Positions 1 to 7,238 of a stretch of DNA of 25,034 nucleotides are shown piece after piece. A program made the position numbers and the translations under genes. Source of the stretch: Planctomycetota bacterium (GTDB taxonomy: Bacteria > Planctomycetota > PLA2 > JAEUHO01); NCBI GenBank assembly GCA_029213105.1, contig JARGNS010000005.1, positions 1-25,034 of the forward strand, given 5' to 3'. Every line of letters starts with the position of its first letter. The stretch's first letter is position 1. The notes beneath the pieces were generated by a model. That model worked only from the letters and a program-made list of their open reading frames with translations, did no database searches and was not told the DNA's origin.

Positions 1-294
1 GGCCTGGGCGCGGCCGCTCTGCTCCACGCGTGCGACCTGGGCGTAGGGGATCGTCTCGGGGACCCCGGACCGGAAGTAGAGCGCATTCAAGACGAGCTCG
101 GTCGGGCTGCCCTTGCGGCCGACGAGCAGGGGCGTGGACGCGGCGCGCGCGCCCATGCGCTCTTCGCCGCGGCGCACCAGCAACTGCAGCGCGGCCGGCA
201 GGAAGGCGATCAGGGCGACGGATGCCACGAGGACTGCCGTCTTGAAGCGTTGGTGGGCCAGGTACGCCCAGGCGAGATGCAGGGCATGCCTCAT
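1..294 (-). CDS. ABC transporter permease, FtsX/MacB type (partial, cut by left edge)
   Basis: Only the first 98 codons are inside the window; the rest lies beyond the left edge. The protein opens with a short basic stretch (MRHALHLAWAYLAHQRFK), then one hydrophobic segment at about residues 19-38 (TAVLVASVALIAFLPAALQL). A soluble, presumably periplasmic, part follows. This is the usual start of FtsX/LolC/MacB-type permeases, which carry a periplasmic domain after the first membrane helix. The ATG at 294-292 overlaps the TGA of the ABC ATPase gene (ATGA, 291-294), so the two are probably translationally coupled. The ATPase is of the matching LolD/MacB class. It should act in the inner membrane as the permease half of that transporter. 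The family call rests on the first helix and the context, because the conserved C-terminal FtsX domain is not visible. Confidence 0.72.
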   Translation of the reverse strand, partial: MRHALHLAWAYLAHQRFKTAVLVASVALIAFLPAALQLLVRRGEERMGARAASTPLLVGRKGSPTELVLNALYFRSGVPETIPYAQVARVEQSGRAQA

Positions 295-965
295 GCGGGG
301 CTCCCGGGGCGCACGAGGTCGCCCATCTCGAGCACGCGGTCGAAGCGCGGCAGCAGCGCGTGGTCGTGGGTCACGGTGAGCAGCGAGGCGTCCTGGCGGT
401 TGGCGTGCTCGAGCAGCAGGTCGAGCACGGTGGTGCTCGTGGTCGGATCGAGGTTGCCGGTGGGCTCGTCGGCGAGCAGGACGGTGGGCTCGGGAAGGAG
501 CGCGCGGCCGATGGCCACGCGCTGGCGCTCGCCCTGGCTCAGTTGGCGCGGGCGTCGGGCGAGCTTGGCCCCCAGGCCGAGGTCGCTGGCCAGGGCGCGG
601 GCGCGCTCGCGGACCGTGTCATCCAGCTGCAAGCCGGGGGCGATGCGGTAGGGCAGCAGCAGGTTCTCGAGCACGTTCAGGTACTCGAGCAGCTCGAACT
701 CCTGGAAGACCGGGCCGATGTGGCGCGCGCGGAAGGCACTCCGTGCCGGCTCGTCGAGTGCACTCACGAGCTTGTCGTCCACCTCGACGGAGCCGGTATC
801 CGGGACCGTGATGCCTGCCACGAGATGCAATACGGTGGTCTTGCCGCATCCGCTGGGGCCCACCAGCGCCACGGTCTCGCCGCGCGCGATGTCGAGCGCC
901 TCGACCCGCAGCTCGAAGCCTCCACTCGGGTAGGCGAACTCCAGGTTGCGGATGCGGATGGTCAT
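291..965 (-). CDS. ABC transporter ATP-binding protein (LolD/MacB class)
   Basis: A 224-residue nucleotide-binding subunit, full length for the LolD/MacB/FtsE class. Visible motifs are Walker A GPSGCGKT (36-43), Q-loop in VFQEF (86-90), signature LSQGERQ (142-148), Walker B with ADEPTGNLD (165-173; catalytic E167) and the switch histidine in TVTHDH (H200). It hydrolyses ATP on the cytoplasmic face to drive the FtsX-like permease encoded next. The start chosen is the ATG at 965-963, which overlaps the RND stop codon as ATGA; a longer frame runs upstream to 1025 but would extend into the RND gene and adds an arginine-rich, unconserved stretch. It is third in a four-gene operon (membrane fusion protein, RND permease, this ATPase, permease). 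The substrate cannot be read from the sequence; lipoprotein or small-molecule export fits the class. Confidence 0.93.
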   Translation of the reverse strand: MTIRIRNLEFAYPSGGFELRVEALDIARGETVALVGPSGCGKTTVLHLVAGITVPDTGSVEVDDKLVSALDEPARSAFRARHIGPVFQEFELLEYLNVLENLLLPYRIAPGLQLDDTVRERARALASDLGLGAKLARRPRQLSQGERQRVAIGRALLPEPTVLLADEPTGNLDPTTSTTVLDLLLEHANRQDASLLTVTHDHALLPRFDRVLEMGDLVRPGSPA

Positions 966-3900
966 GCGGCGGGTTCTTCGTGCGCTCGTGCGAGGCCGAG
1001 GTCTCCGAGGATCGAGTACATGCACGGGATCACGAGGAGCACGAGCAAGGTGGAGGCGAGCATGCCGAAGACGATACTCACGGCGAGGGGAATCAGGAAC
1101 TGCGCCTGCAGGCTCTTCTCGAGCATGAGCGGCGTCAAGCCTGCGACCGTAGTGAGAGAGGTCAGCAGCACCGCCCGGAAGCGCTGGCGGCTTGCCTGCC
1201 GTGCGGCATCGGCGAAGCCCAGACCGGCGGCCAGCCGGTTCTTCGCGAAGCTCACGAGCAGGATCGAATCGTTGACCACGACGCCAGCGAGTGAGACGAA
1301 CCCGAAGATGCTTGGCATCGTCAGATCGTAGCCGAGCAGGATGTGGCCCCAGATGACGCCGATCAGGCTGAGCGGGATCGCCACCATCACGATCACCGGC
1401 TCGATCCAGCTGCGGAACTGGAAGCTCAGCAGGATGAAGACGCCAAGCAGTCCGAGGGCGAACGCCGCGAGCATCGAGGCATTCGTGTCGGCGGACTCCT
1501 TGGCCTCACCCTCCTGGCTCACCGTGACGCCCGGGTGGCGCTGCTCGAACTCCGGCACGAACGACGAGTGCAGCTTCGCGAGCAACTCCTCGATGTTGGC
1601 CTGCGTGCGGTCGACGTCGCCGCGCACCGTGACCGTCCGGCGTCCGTTCACGCGTGCAATGCGTGCGAACGAGCGTCCGAGCTCTGCTTCCGCGACGACG
1701 GGCAGTGGCACCAGCGCGCCGTCGGGCAGGGTCACGCGGAAGTTGTCCAGCCCGGCGAGCGTCGCGCGATCCGCCTCGTCGAGCCGCACGTCGACCTCGA
1801 TCGACTCGTGGCCGACCTGCATCTCACGCGCCGTCGTTCCGAAGAAGGCACCGCGCAGCTGGCCGGCCACGCTGCGGGCATCGAGGCCCAGGCCCAGGGC
1901 ACCCGGCCGCAAGCGCAGGCGCACCTCGAGCTTGCCGGGGCGCAGGTCGTCATCGAGGTCGACGACGCCGGGGAAAGCCCCCAGCCAGCCCTGCAGATCC
2001 TGGGATGCCGCCTTGAGCTCTACGAGATCGCCGCCGCCCAGGCGCAGCTCCAGCGGTTGGCCCGCGGGCCCGAAGGAGGGCTGCTTGAACTTGAGCGCGA
2101 TGACGTCCGGGACCGCGCCCGTCTCTGCACGCCAGCGTCCCAGGACCTCGGCCAGCGGGGCGCGCCGAGACTCCGCCGGGAGCAGGTCGGCGATCACGGT
2201 GGCGACGTGGGGTCCTTCCTCGAACGCGTCGAGGTTGCGGTTGAACGCCACCTGCACGTTGCGCACGAGGGGCTTCCGGCCGGGCTGGCGCGGTTGGAAC
2301 TCGTCGTTGACCCGACCCAGGGCCGCGGTCACCCGGGCCGTGACGGCCCGGGTGCGCTCGAGGGGGGTGCCTTGCGGCAGGAGGATGCGTGCCTCGATCA
2401 CATCGCCGTCGATGGCCGGGAAGGCCGACACCTTGAGGACGCCGCCCGCAATCTGCGCGATGGAGAACAGCAGCGCAGCCGCCGTCATGCCGAGGACCAG
2501 GTAGCGCCAGCGGACGGCGAAGTCGACCGTCGGCCCAAGGAGCCGGTCCCGCAGCATCTCGATGAAGCCGTCGAACAGCTTGCGGAAGCGCCCGCGATTC
2601 GTGACGCGGCCCGCACGCGGGCCATGGCCCAGGTGATGGGGCAGGATCAGGAACGCCTCGATCAGGCTGACGGCAAGGACCAGGATGAGCACGATCGGCA
2701 TGACGCGCAGCACCTTGCCGAGGGAGCCCGTGATGCCGATGAGCGGGCCGAATACGCAGACGGTCGTCAGGAACGAGCTCAGGACGCCGTTGCGCACCTC
2801 GGTCACGCCATCGACGACGGCCTTCATGGGCGCGGAGCCACGCTGCAGATGCGCGGCGATGTTCTCCGCCAGGACAATGGCGTCGTCCATGAGCAGACCG
2901 AGGGCAAGGAGCAGCGCCACCATCGAGATCATGTTGATGCTGACGCCCAGCATGGGCAGCAGCCACAGCGCACCCAGGAACGACACGGGCAGGCCGGCCG
3001 CGACCCAGAACGAGAAGCGCAGGTTGAAGAACAGCGCCATCACGACGAAGACGAGCAGAAGACCCTGCCAGCCGTTGCGTACGAGCATGTCGAGGCGGTC
3101 TTCGACGATCGAGGTCACGTCCTCCGTGATCGTGAACGCGATGTTCTCCGGGGCGCGCAACTTCTCGGCGGCGAGAAACGTGCGCACGTCGGCCGCGACG
3201 TCCAGTGCGTCCTGGCTCTTCGTCTTGGAGATGGCCAGCACGCCGGCACGCCCCTCGTTGAAGTAGACGCTGGCCTCGGGCCGCTCGAAGCGATCCGTGA
3301 TCCGCGCCACGTCGCCGAGGCGGATGGTGCCGCCGGTGGGGGAGCCGACCAGGATGATGTCCTCGAGCTGCGCCACCGTCCGGCGCTCGTCCTTGAAGCG
3401 CAGCAGGATGTCGCCGTGCTTGGTCTCGATGAGTCCGGCGGGCAGGTCGATGCTCTGGCTCGCGAGCACATCGGCCACGCGCTGGGCGCTGACGCCGAAC
3501 TGGGCGAGCGTGAACGCCGAGATCTCGACGCGGTACTGGTGATCGGAGAAGCCCCGGACCTCGATGAGACGCACCCCGGCCTCGTTCTGGAGACGCTCCT
3601 TGAGGTCCTCGCAGTAGGCCTTCAGGTCGGGCTCGGTCGCGGCGCCGGTGACGGCCACGGAGAGGACGGGGTCGACGCGTCCCACCTGGGTGATGATCGG
3701 CTTCTCGACGAGATCCGGGAAGTCCGTGATCGCGTCGATCTCCGTGCGGATGTCGTCCAGCAGGACCTGGATGCTGCCACCTTCGCTCATGTCCGCCGTG
3801 GCAAGGCACACGCCCTCGCGGGATTCCGTGCGGACCTCGTCGACGTAGTCGATGCCGTCGAGCGCGTCCTCGAGGCGACGCGCGATCGCCTCCTCGACGT

Positions 3901-4066
3901 CCGCCGCCGAGGCGCCGGGGTAGACGACGGTGACCTGGACCCGGTCCTCGGAGAAGTCCGGCATGGTCTCGCGCTTGAGATCGGGCAGGGTCAGGAGCCC
4001 CAGCACCATCAGGGCGACCATCAGCAGGTTTGCGGCGGTCGGGTGTTCTGCGAAGTAGCGGATCAT
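962..4066 (-). CDS. RND efflux permease (AcrB/HAE-like superfamily)
   Basis: A 1034-residue protein, the usual length for RND pumps. It has an N-terminal helix (about 12-28), a first periplasmic porter region starting PDFSEDRVQVTVVYPGAS, a helix bundle from about 334, a second porter region, and a second bundle ending near the C-terminus. Helix 4 carries the acidic pair in GLLMDDAIVLAEN (D394, D395), matching the proton-relay aspartates of AcrB. The matching helix-10 segment reads GVVVNDSILLVSFAKN, so the relay lysine of AcrB (K940) is replaced by Asn, as in many non-AcrB members of this superfamily. It probably exports small molecules or lipids from the periplasm or inner membrane using the proton gradient, together with the membrane fusion protein upstream. 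Overlaps of 4 bases exist on both sides (ATGA at 4063-4066 and 962-965). No outer-membrane TolC-like gene is in the window. Confidence 0.95.
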   Translation of the reverse strand: MIRYFAEHPTAANLLMVALMVLGLLTLPDLKRETMPDFSEDRVQVTVVYPGASAADVEEAIARRLEDALDGIDYVDEVRTESREGVCLATADMSEGGSIQVLLDDIRTEIDAITDFPDLVEKPIITQVGRVDPVLSVAVTGAATEPDLKAYCEDLKERLQNEAGVRLIEVRGFSDHQYRVEISAFTLAQFGVSAQRVADVLASQSIDLPAGLIETKHGDILLRFKDERRTVAQLEDIILVGSPTGGTIRLGDVARITDRFERPEASVYFNEGRAGVLAISKTKSQDALDVAADVRTFLAAEKLRAPENIAFTITEDVTSIVEDRLDMLVRNGWQGLLLVFVVMALFFNLRFSFWVAAGLPVSFLGALWLLPMLGVSINMISMVALLLALGLLMDDAIVLAENIAAHLQRGSAPMKAVVDGVTEVRNGVLSSFLTTVCVFGPLIGITGSLGKVLRVMPIVLILVLAVSLIEAFLILPHHLGHGPRAGRVTNRGRFRKLFDGFIEMLRDRLLGPTVDFAVRWRYLVLGMTAAALLFSIAQIAGGVLKVSAFPAIDGDVIEARILLPQGTPLERTRAVTARVTAALGRVNDEFQPRQPGRKPLVRNVQVAFNRNLDAFEEGPHVATVIADLLPAESRRAPLAEVLGRWRAETGAVPDVIALKFKQPSFGPAGQPLELRLGGGDLVELKAASQDLQGWLGAFPGVVDLDDDLRPGKLEVRLRLRPGALGLGLDARSVAGQLRGAFFGTTAREMQVGHESIEVDVRLDEADRATLAGLDNFRVTLPDGALVPLPVVAEAELGRSFARIARVNGRRTVTVRGDVDRTQANIEELLAKLHSSFVPEFEQRHPGVTVSQEGEAKESADTNASMLAAFALGLLGVFILLSFQFRSWIEPVIVMVAIPLSLIGVIWGHILLGYDLTMPSIFGFVSLAGVVVNDSILLVSFAKNRLAAGLGFADAARQASRQRFRAVLLTSLTTVAGLTPLMLEKSLQAQFLIPLAVSIVFGMLASTLLVLLVIPCMYSILGDLGLARAHEEPAA

Positions 4067-5382
4067 CGCGGGTCGGCAGGGGTTGCGGGCGCGAGGAGCA
4101 TGCCTTCGACCGCGGGAATGAGGTCGGTCACGACCACGCGCTCGCCTGCTTGCACGCCGCTCGCGAGTACGGCGTCATCGCCCTGGACGAAGTCGATCTC
4201 CACTGGCTTGATGCGCAGGCGGTTCTCCTTGTCGACCGTGTAGAGGCGCCCTGCCCGCACCGCGGCGCGGGGGACGACGAGCCGGTCCGGGACGGGCGGG
4301 CCGCGGAGCTCGACCTCGACGAACATGCCTTTCACGAGGGGCGGACGGGACTGGGAGTCGGCATCGGCGAACGGCCGGTCGACCGCAATGACGATGCCGG
4401 CGGTGCGCGTCCCCGCGTCCAGCGTGGGGGCGGCGCGCGCGAAGCGGCCCTGCCACGTGTAGGTGCGGCTCGGGAGACGCAAGCGGATCGTGGCGCTGAT
4501 CCCGAACTGGCTCCAGTCCACGCCCTTGGTCAGGTTGCGGACGACACGCTCGCGATCACTGGGGCGGAACAGGTGCCCTGCTTGTTCCGTACCGACGCGA
4601 GCCTCGATCTCGGCCACGGCCACGTCGTAGGCGACGGCCAAGGCCTGCCCGGGCGCAACGGCCTGGGTGACCTCGACGTTGGTGGTCTCGATGCGGCACG
4701 GGAAGGGTGTCCTGATGACGGCGCGCTTCTCGTTGCGAACGGCCAGCTTCACGCGCGCGGCCGTGGCGGCGAGTTGTGCTTCGAGCTGGGCCCGCTCGCT
4801 GGGTACGAGTCGCAGGGTGTTCTCGTGCTTCAGGACGAGGCCCCGCTGGGCCAGCACCATGCGGCGCTGGGTGTCCGCCTCGGCGATCGACACGGGGCCG
4901 CCCTCCTTGGAGAGGCTCTCGAGGCGCTCGAGTTCCGTCTCGGTGAGGGTCAGGGAGCGCTTCTCGACCTCCAGCAGTTCGGCGGTGTTCTTGGCGGTCT
5001 GGTCGAGCTTGGCGATCTGGGCCGTGAGGCCGTCGGCCTCGGCCGTCAGGCGTGCGACCTCGAGTCTCTGATCGGTGTCGTCGATCTTGATCAGCTCGTG
5101 GTCCCGCGGGACGACCTCCCCCTCCTTGAGCAGCGGCGAGATCGAGAGGACGCGCCCGCTGATCTCGGCGGTCGCGACCCAGGTCTTGCTGGGGCGTACG
5201 GTCCCGTACGCGATCGCCAGCGGGATGACCTCGCGCGGCGCGAGCTCGAGGACGCGCACCGGACGCGCGAGCTCGTCGCGGTCGCGGCGCTCGGGTTCCT
5301 TGCGGCCCTTGTCGTAGACGACGAGGAGCGCGACCCCGAGGGCCAGCGGCGGGAGAATGAGCAGCTTCTTCCAGAGGGGCAT
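4063..5382 (-). CDS. Membrane fusion protein (RND/ABC periplasmic adaptor, HlyD/AcrA family)
   Basis: A 439-residue adaptor. One N-terminal membrane anchor (about residues 5-22) is followed by a lipoyl/barrel-sandwich half motif (ATAEISGRVLSISPLLKEGEVV), a long helical hairpin rich in L, E, R and A (about 105-210), the second lipoyl half (RTPFPCRIETTNVEVTQAVAPGQ), and beta-barrel and membrane-proximal domains. It should link the inner-membrane pump to an outer-membrane channel. Start chosen: ATG 5382-5380, because GGAGG lies 6 bases upstream and the anchor follows directly; an open frame further upstream lacks these signs. A TA-N3-T hexamer (TAGACT, 5416-5411) lies 28 bases upstream and may be the -10 box of the whole operon. 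The gene is first of four and overlaps the RND gene by ATGA, so it may serve both the RND pump and the ABC transporter. Confidence 0.93.
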   Translation of the reverse strand: MPLWKKLLILPPLALGVALLVVYDKGRKEPERRDRDELARPVRVLELAPREVIPLAIAYGTVRPSKTWVATAEISGRVLSISPLLKEGEVVPRDHELIKIDDTDQRLEVARLTAEADGLTAQIAKLDQTAKNTAELLEVEKRSLTLTETELERLESLSKEGGPVSIAEADTQRRMVLAQRGLVLKHENTLRLVPSERAQLEAQLAATAARVKLAVRNEKRAVIRTPFPCRIETTNVEVTQAVAPGQALAVAYDVAVAEIEARVGTEQAGHLFRPSDRERVVRNLTKGVDWSQFGISATIRLRLPSRTYTWQGRFARAAPTLDAGTRTAGIVIAVDRPFADADSQSRPPLVKGMFVEVELRGPPVPDRLVVPRAAVRAGRLYTVDKENRLRIKPVEIDFVQGDDAVLASGVQAGERVVVTDLIPAVEGMLLAPATPADPR

Positions 5383-5494
5383 GCGATGCCTCCGGTGTGA
5401 GGGGGGCGACAGTCTAGGTGCCTTCCGCGGCACACCCCCGGTGGGGGCCGGGAGAAGCGGCCCGCGCCAGGGGCGCGCCGCATAGGATCCCTGC
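5383..5494. promoter_or_regulatory. Divergent intergenic region with small hairpins and two -10-like hexamers
   Basis: This 112-base gap separates the efflux operon (minus) from the SLC13 gene (plus). It holds TAGACT on the minus strand (5416-5411), followed by a leader with GGAGG before the membrane fusion protein, and TAGGAT on the plus strand (5483-5488), exactly 6 bases before the SLC13 ATG. Two short inverted repeats are visible: GTGCC/GGCAC (5418-5422 and 5429-5433) and CCCCC-GGT-GGGGG (5435-5447). No convincing -35 box is seen for either direction. The hairpins lack a U-tract and sit between divergent promoters, so I read them as possible regulator sites, not terminators. Confidence 0.45.
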
Positions 5495-7234
5495 ATGGAG
5501 GATCTCGAGGACCTGGCCGCTCCGACCAGCCGCCGCACGCGCGTGCTGACCTTCGCCGCCGCGCTGTTGCTCGCCGCCGTAGGCGCCTGGGTCGCGCCGA
5601 CGAGCTGGCCCAGTGGCCCCGGGGTGCTCGAGGTGGGCTACCAGGACCTGGCCGCCGTGCAGCAGCCCGTGGCGATCGGGGCGGGGGAGCGGATCACGTT
5701 CGAGCGGCCGCTGCCGGGGACCGTCGACCGGGTCGTGCGTGTGGAGCTGCCCGCCGGCGTGGCCACCGATGCGCCCGTCCAGGCGCGCATCACCTTGCTG
5801 GTCGATGGGGCTCCGGTGCGCCCCGCGCTCGATGACATCACGCTCACGCTGATCCTGTCCGACGGCCGTCGCGAGCTCGTGCCGCCCATCCGCTGGGACG
5901 AGGAGGCTGGCGTCTTGCGGGCCGTGCGGCGACCGCCCCTGCACGCGGGCATCGTGCTGGCCCTGCTGGGGCTCGTGATCGTCTTCTGGGTGACGGAGAT
6001 CATCCCCCTCTTCATCACGTCCCTGCTCGTACCCGTCGTGATCGTCATTGCGGGGGTCGGGCGCGCCCCCGAGGCGCTGGCCCCGTTCTTCCATCCGATC
6101 ATCGCCCTGTTCTTCGGAGGCTTCCTGATCGCCGAGGCCATGCGTCGCGTACGCCTCGATCACTTCATTGCGGTCACCCTGGTGGCGCGCGCAGGCCGCA
6201 GCCCCGCGTTGCTGTTTGCGGCCCTGCTTGCCACGGCGGCCTTTCTCTCGATGTGGATGTCCAACACGGCGGCCACGGCCGTGCTCGTGCCCATCGCCAT
6301 CGCGGTGACCGAGCCGATCGCCAATGTGGGCTATCGCAAGGCCTGTGTGCTGGGCATCGCCTTCGCCGCCACGACCGGGGGCGTGGGCAGCATGATCGGT
6401 ACGCCGGCGAACCCGCTCGCGGCGGAGTTCCTCGCGACCTTTGCCGATCGCGAGATGGCGTTCGTCGACTGGTTCGCGTTTGGACTCCCGTTCGTCGTCA
6501 TCTTCCTGCCCGTCGTCGGGATCTACCTCTGGCGCCGCAGCGGCGCCTCGGTAGACCCACAGCGGTTCGCCGAGGTGCGGCGTGCGGCGCAGACGGAGCG
6601 TCGGGCCCTGGGCCGCTTGACCGGAGAGCAGATGCTCGTTCTGGGGGCCCTGTTGCTCGTCATCGTGGGCTGGTTGACCCAGCGCATGCACGGCATCAGC
6701 ACCGGCATCGTGGCGCTGGCCGGCGCGGTCCTGCTGGGGTTCCTGGGCAAGGTGGGGCCGCGGGAACTGCAGCGCGTCTCCTGGTCGTCCCTGCTGACCT
6801 TCGGGGGCGGACTCGCCCTCGGCGTGTTCCTGGGGGAGACGGGGACTTCGGACTGGCTCGCCACGCGCATGGCGGCGCTCTCGATGTTCACGCCGTGGGT
6901 GGGCGTCGCCGTCGTCGCGGCGGTCTCGCTCGGCCTCACGGCGGTCGCGTCCAACACGGCCTCGGCAGCGCTCTTGATCCCGCTGGCGATTCCCCTGGCA
7001 GGTGTTCTCGGCGTCGATCCCGTGCTGCTGGTCGTGGTCGTCGCGATCGCGTCGTCCATCGACTTCGCACTCGTGATCGGGACGCCCCCGACCATGATCG
7101 CCTACTCGACGCGGCTGTTCACGACGCGCGAGATCTTCCGCATGGGGATCCTGCTCGATCTGATGGGCATCGTGCTGCTGATCACGGCCGTGGCCGGTGT
7201 GTGGCACCTGCTCGGCATCGTGCGCGTGTTCTGA
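5495..7234 (+). CDS. SLC13/DASS-family anion symporter with extracytoplasmic N-terminal domain
   Basis: A 579-residue carrier of the divalent anion/sodium symporter family, which moves dicarboxylates, sulfate or phosphate across the inner membrane, usually with sodium. The family's two SNT motifs are present: MSNTAATA (S256-T258) and ASNTASAA (S486-T488). The paired loops GTPANPLA (302-309) and GTPPTMIA (529-536) are present too. The transport core spans about residues 149-579. Unusually, it is preceded by an anchor (about 17-34) and a roughly 110-residue soluble segment (35-148) of short beta-like stretches, likely outside the cytoplasm. The ATG is preceded by TAGGAT ending 6 bases upstream, which could be a leaderless promoter or, through its AGGA, a weak ribosome site. 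It ends 4 bases from the convergent htrA-like gene. The substrate cannot be told. Confidence 0.9.
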   Translation: MEDLEDLAAPTSRRTRVLTFAAALLLAAVGAWVAPTSWPSGPGVLEVGYQDLAAVQQPVAIGAGERITFERPLPGTVDRVVRVELPAGVATDAPVQARITLLVDGAPVRPALDDITLTLILSDGRRELVPPIRWDEEAGVLRAVRRPPLHAGIVLALLGLVIVFWVTEIIPLFITSLLVPVVIVIAGVGRAPEALAPFFHPIIALFFGGFLIAEAMRRVRLDHFIAVTLVARAGRSPALLFAALLATAAFLSMWMSNTAATAVLVPIAIAVTEPIANVGYRKACVLGIAFAATTGGVGSMIGTPANPLAAEFLATFADREMAFVDWFAFGLPFVVIFLPVVGIYLWRRSGASVDPQRFAEVRRAAQTERRALGRLTGEQMLVLGALLLVIVGWLTQRMHGISTGIVALAGAVLLGFLGKVGPRELQRVSWSSLLTFGGGLALGVFLGETGTSDWLATRMAALSMFTPWVGVAVVAAVSLGLTAVASNTASAALLIPLAIPLAGVLGVDPVLLVVVVAIASSIDFALVIGTPPTMIAYSTRLFTTREIFRMGILLDLMGIVLLITAVAGVWHLLGIVRVF

Positions 7235-7238
7235 TGCG

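Noticed and set aside
1343..4243. Long plus-strand open frame (about 966 codons) across the RND gene
   Set aside because: It is antisense to a clear RND permease, is rich in D, H, R, Q and E with no domain, and is the kind of open frame that GC-rich codon bias creates.
5414..7207. Minus-strand open frame of about 597 codons over the SLC13 gene
   Set aside because: It has a His/Arg/Gly/Asp-rich shadow composition and no membrane or domain signal, while the plus strand has both SNT motifs.
5495..7234. ArsB-type arsenite pump, which would complete the arsenic operon
   Set aside because: It belongs to the same broad ion transporter superfamily, but two SNT motifs mark it as DASS/SLC13. It is also 15 kb away from the arsenic operon.
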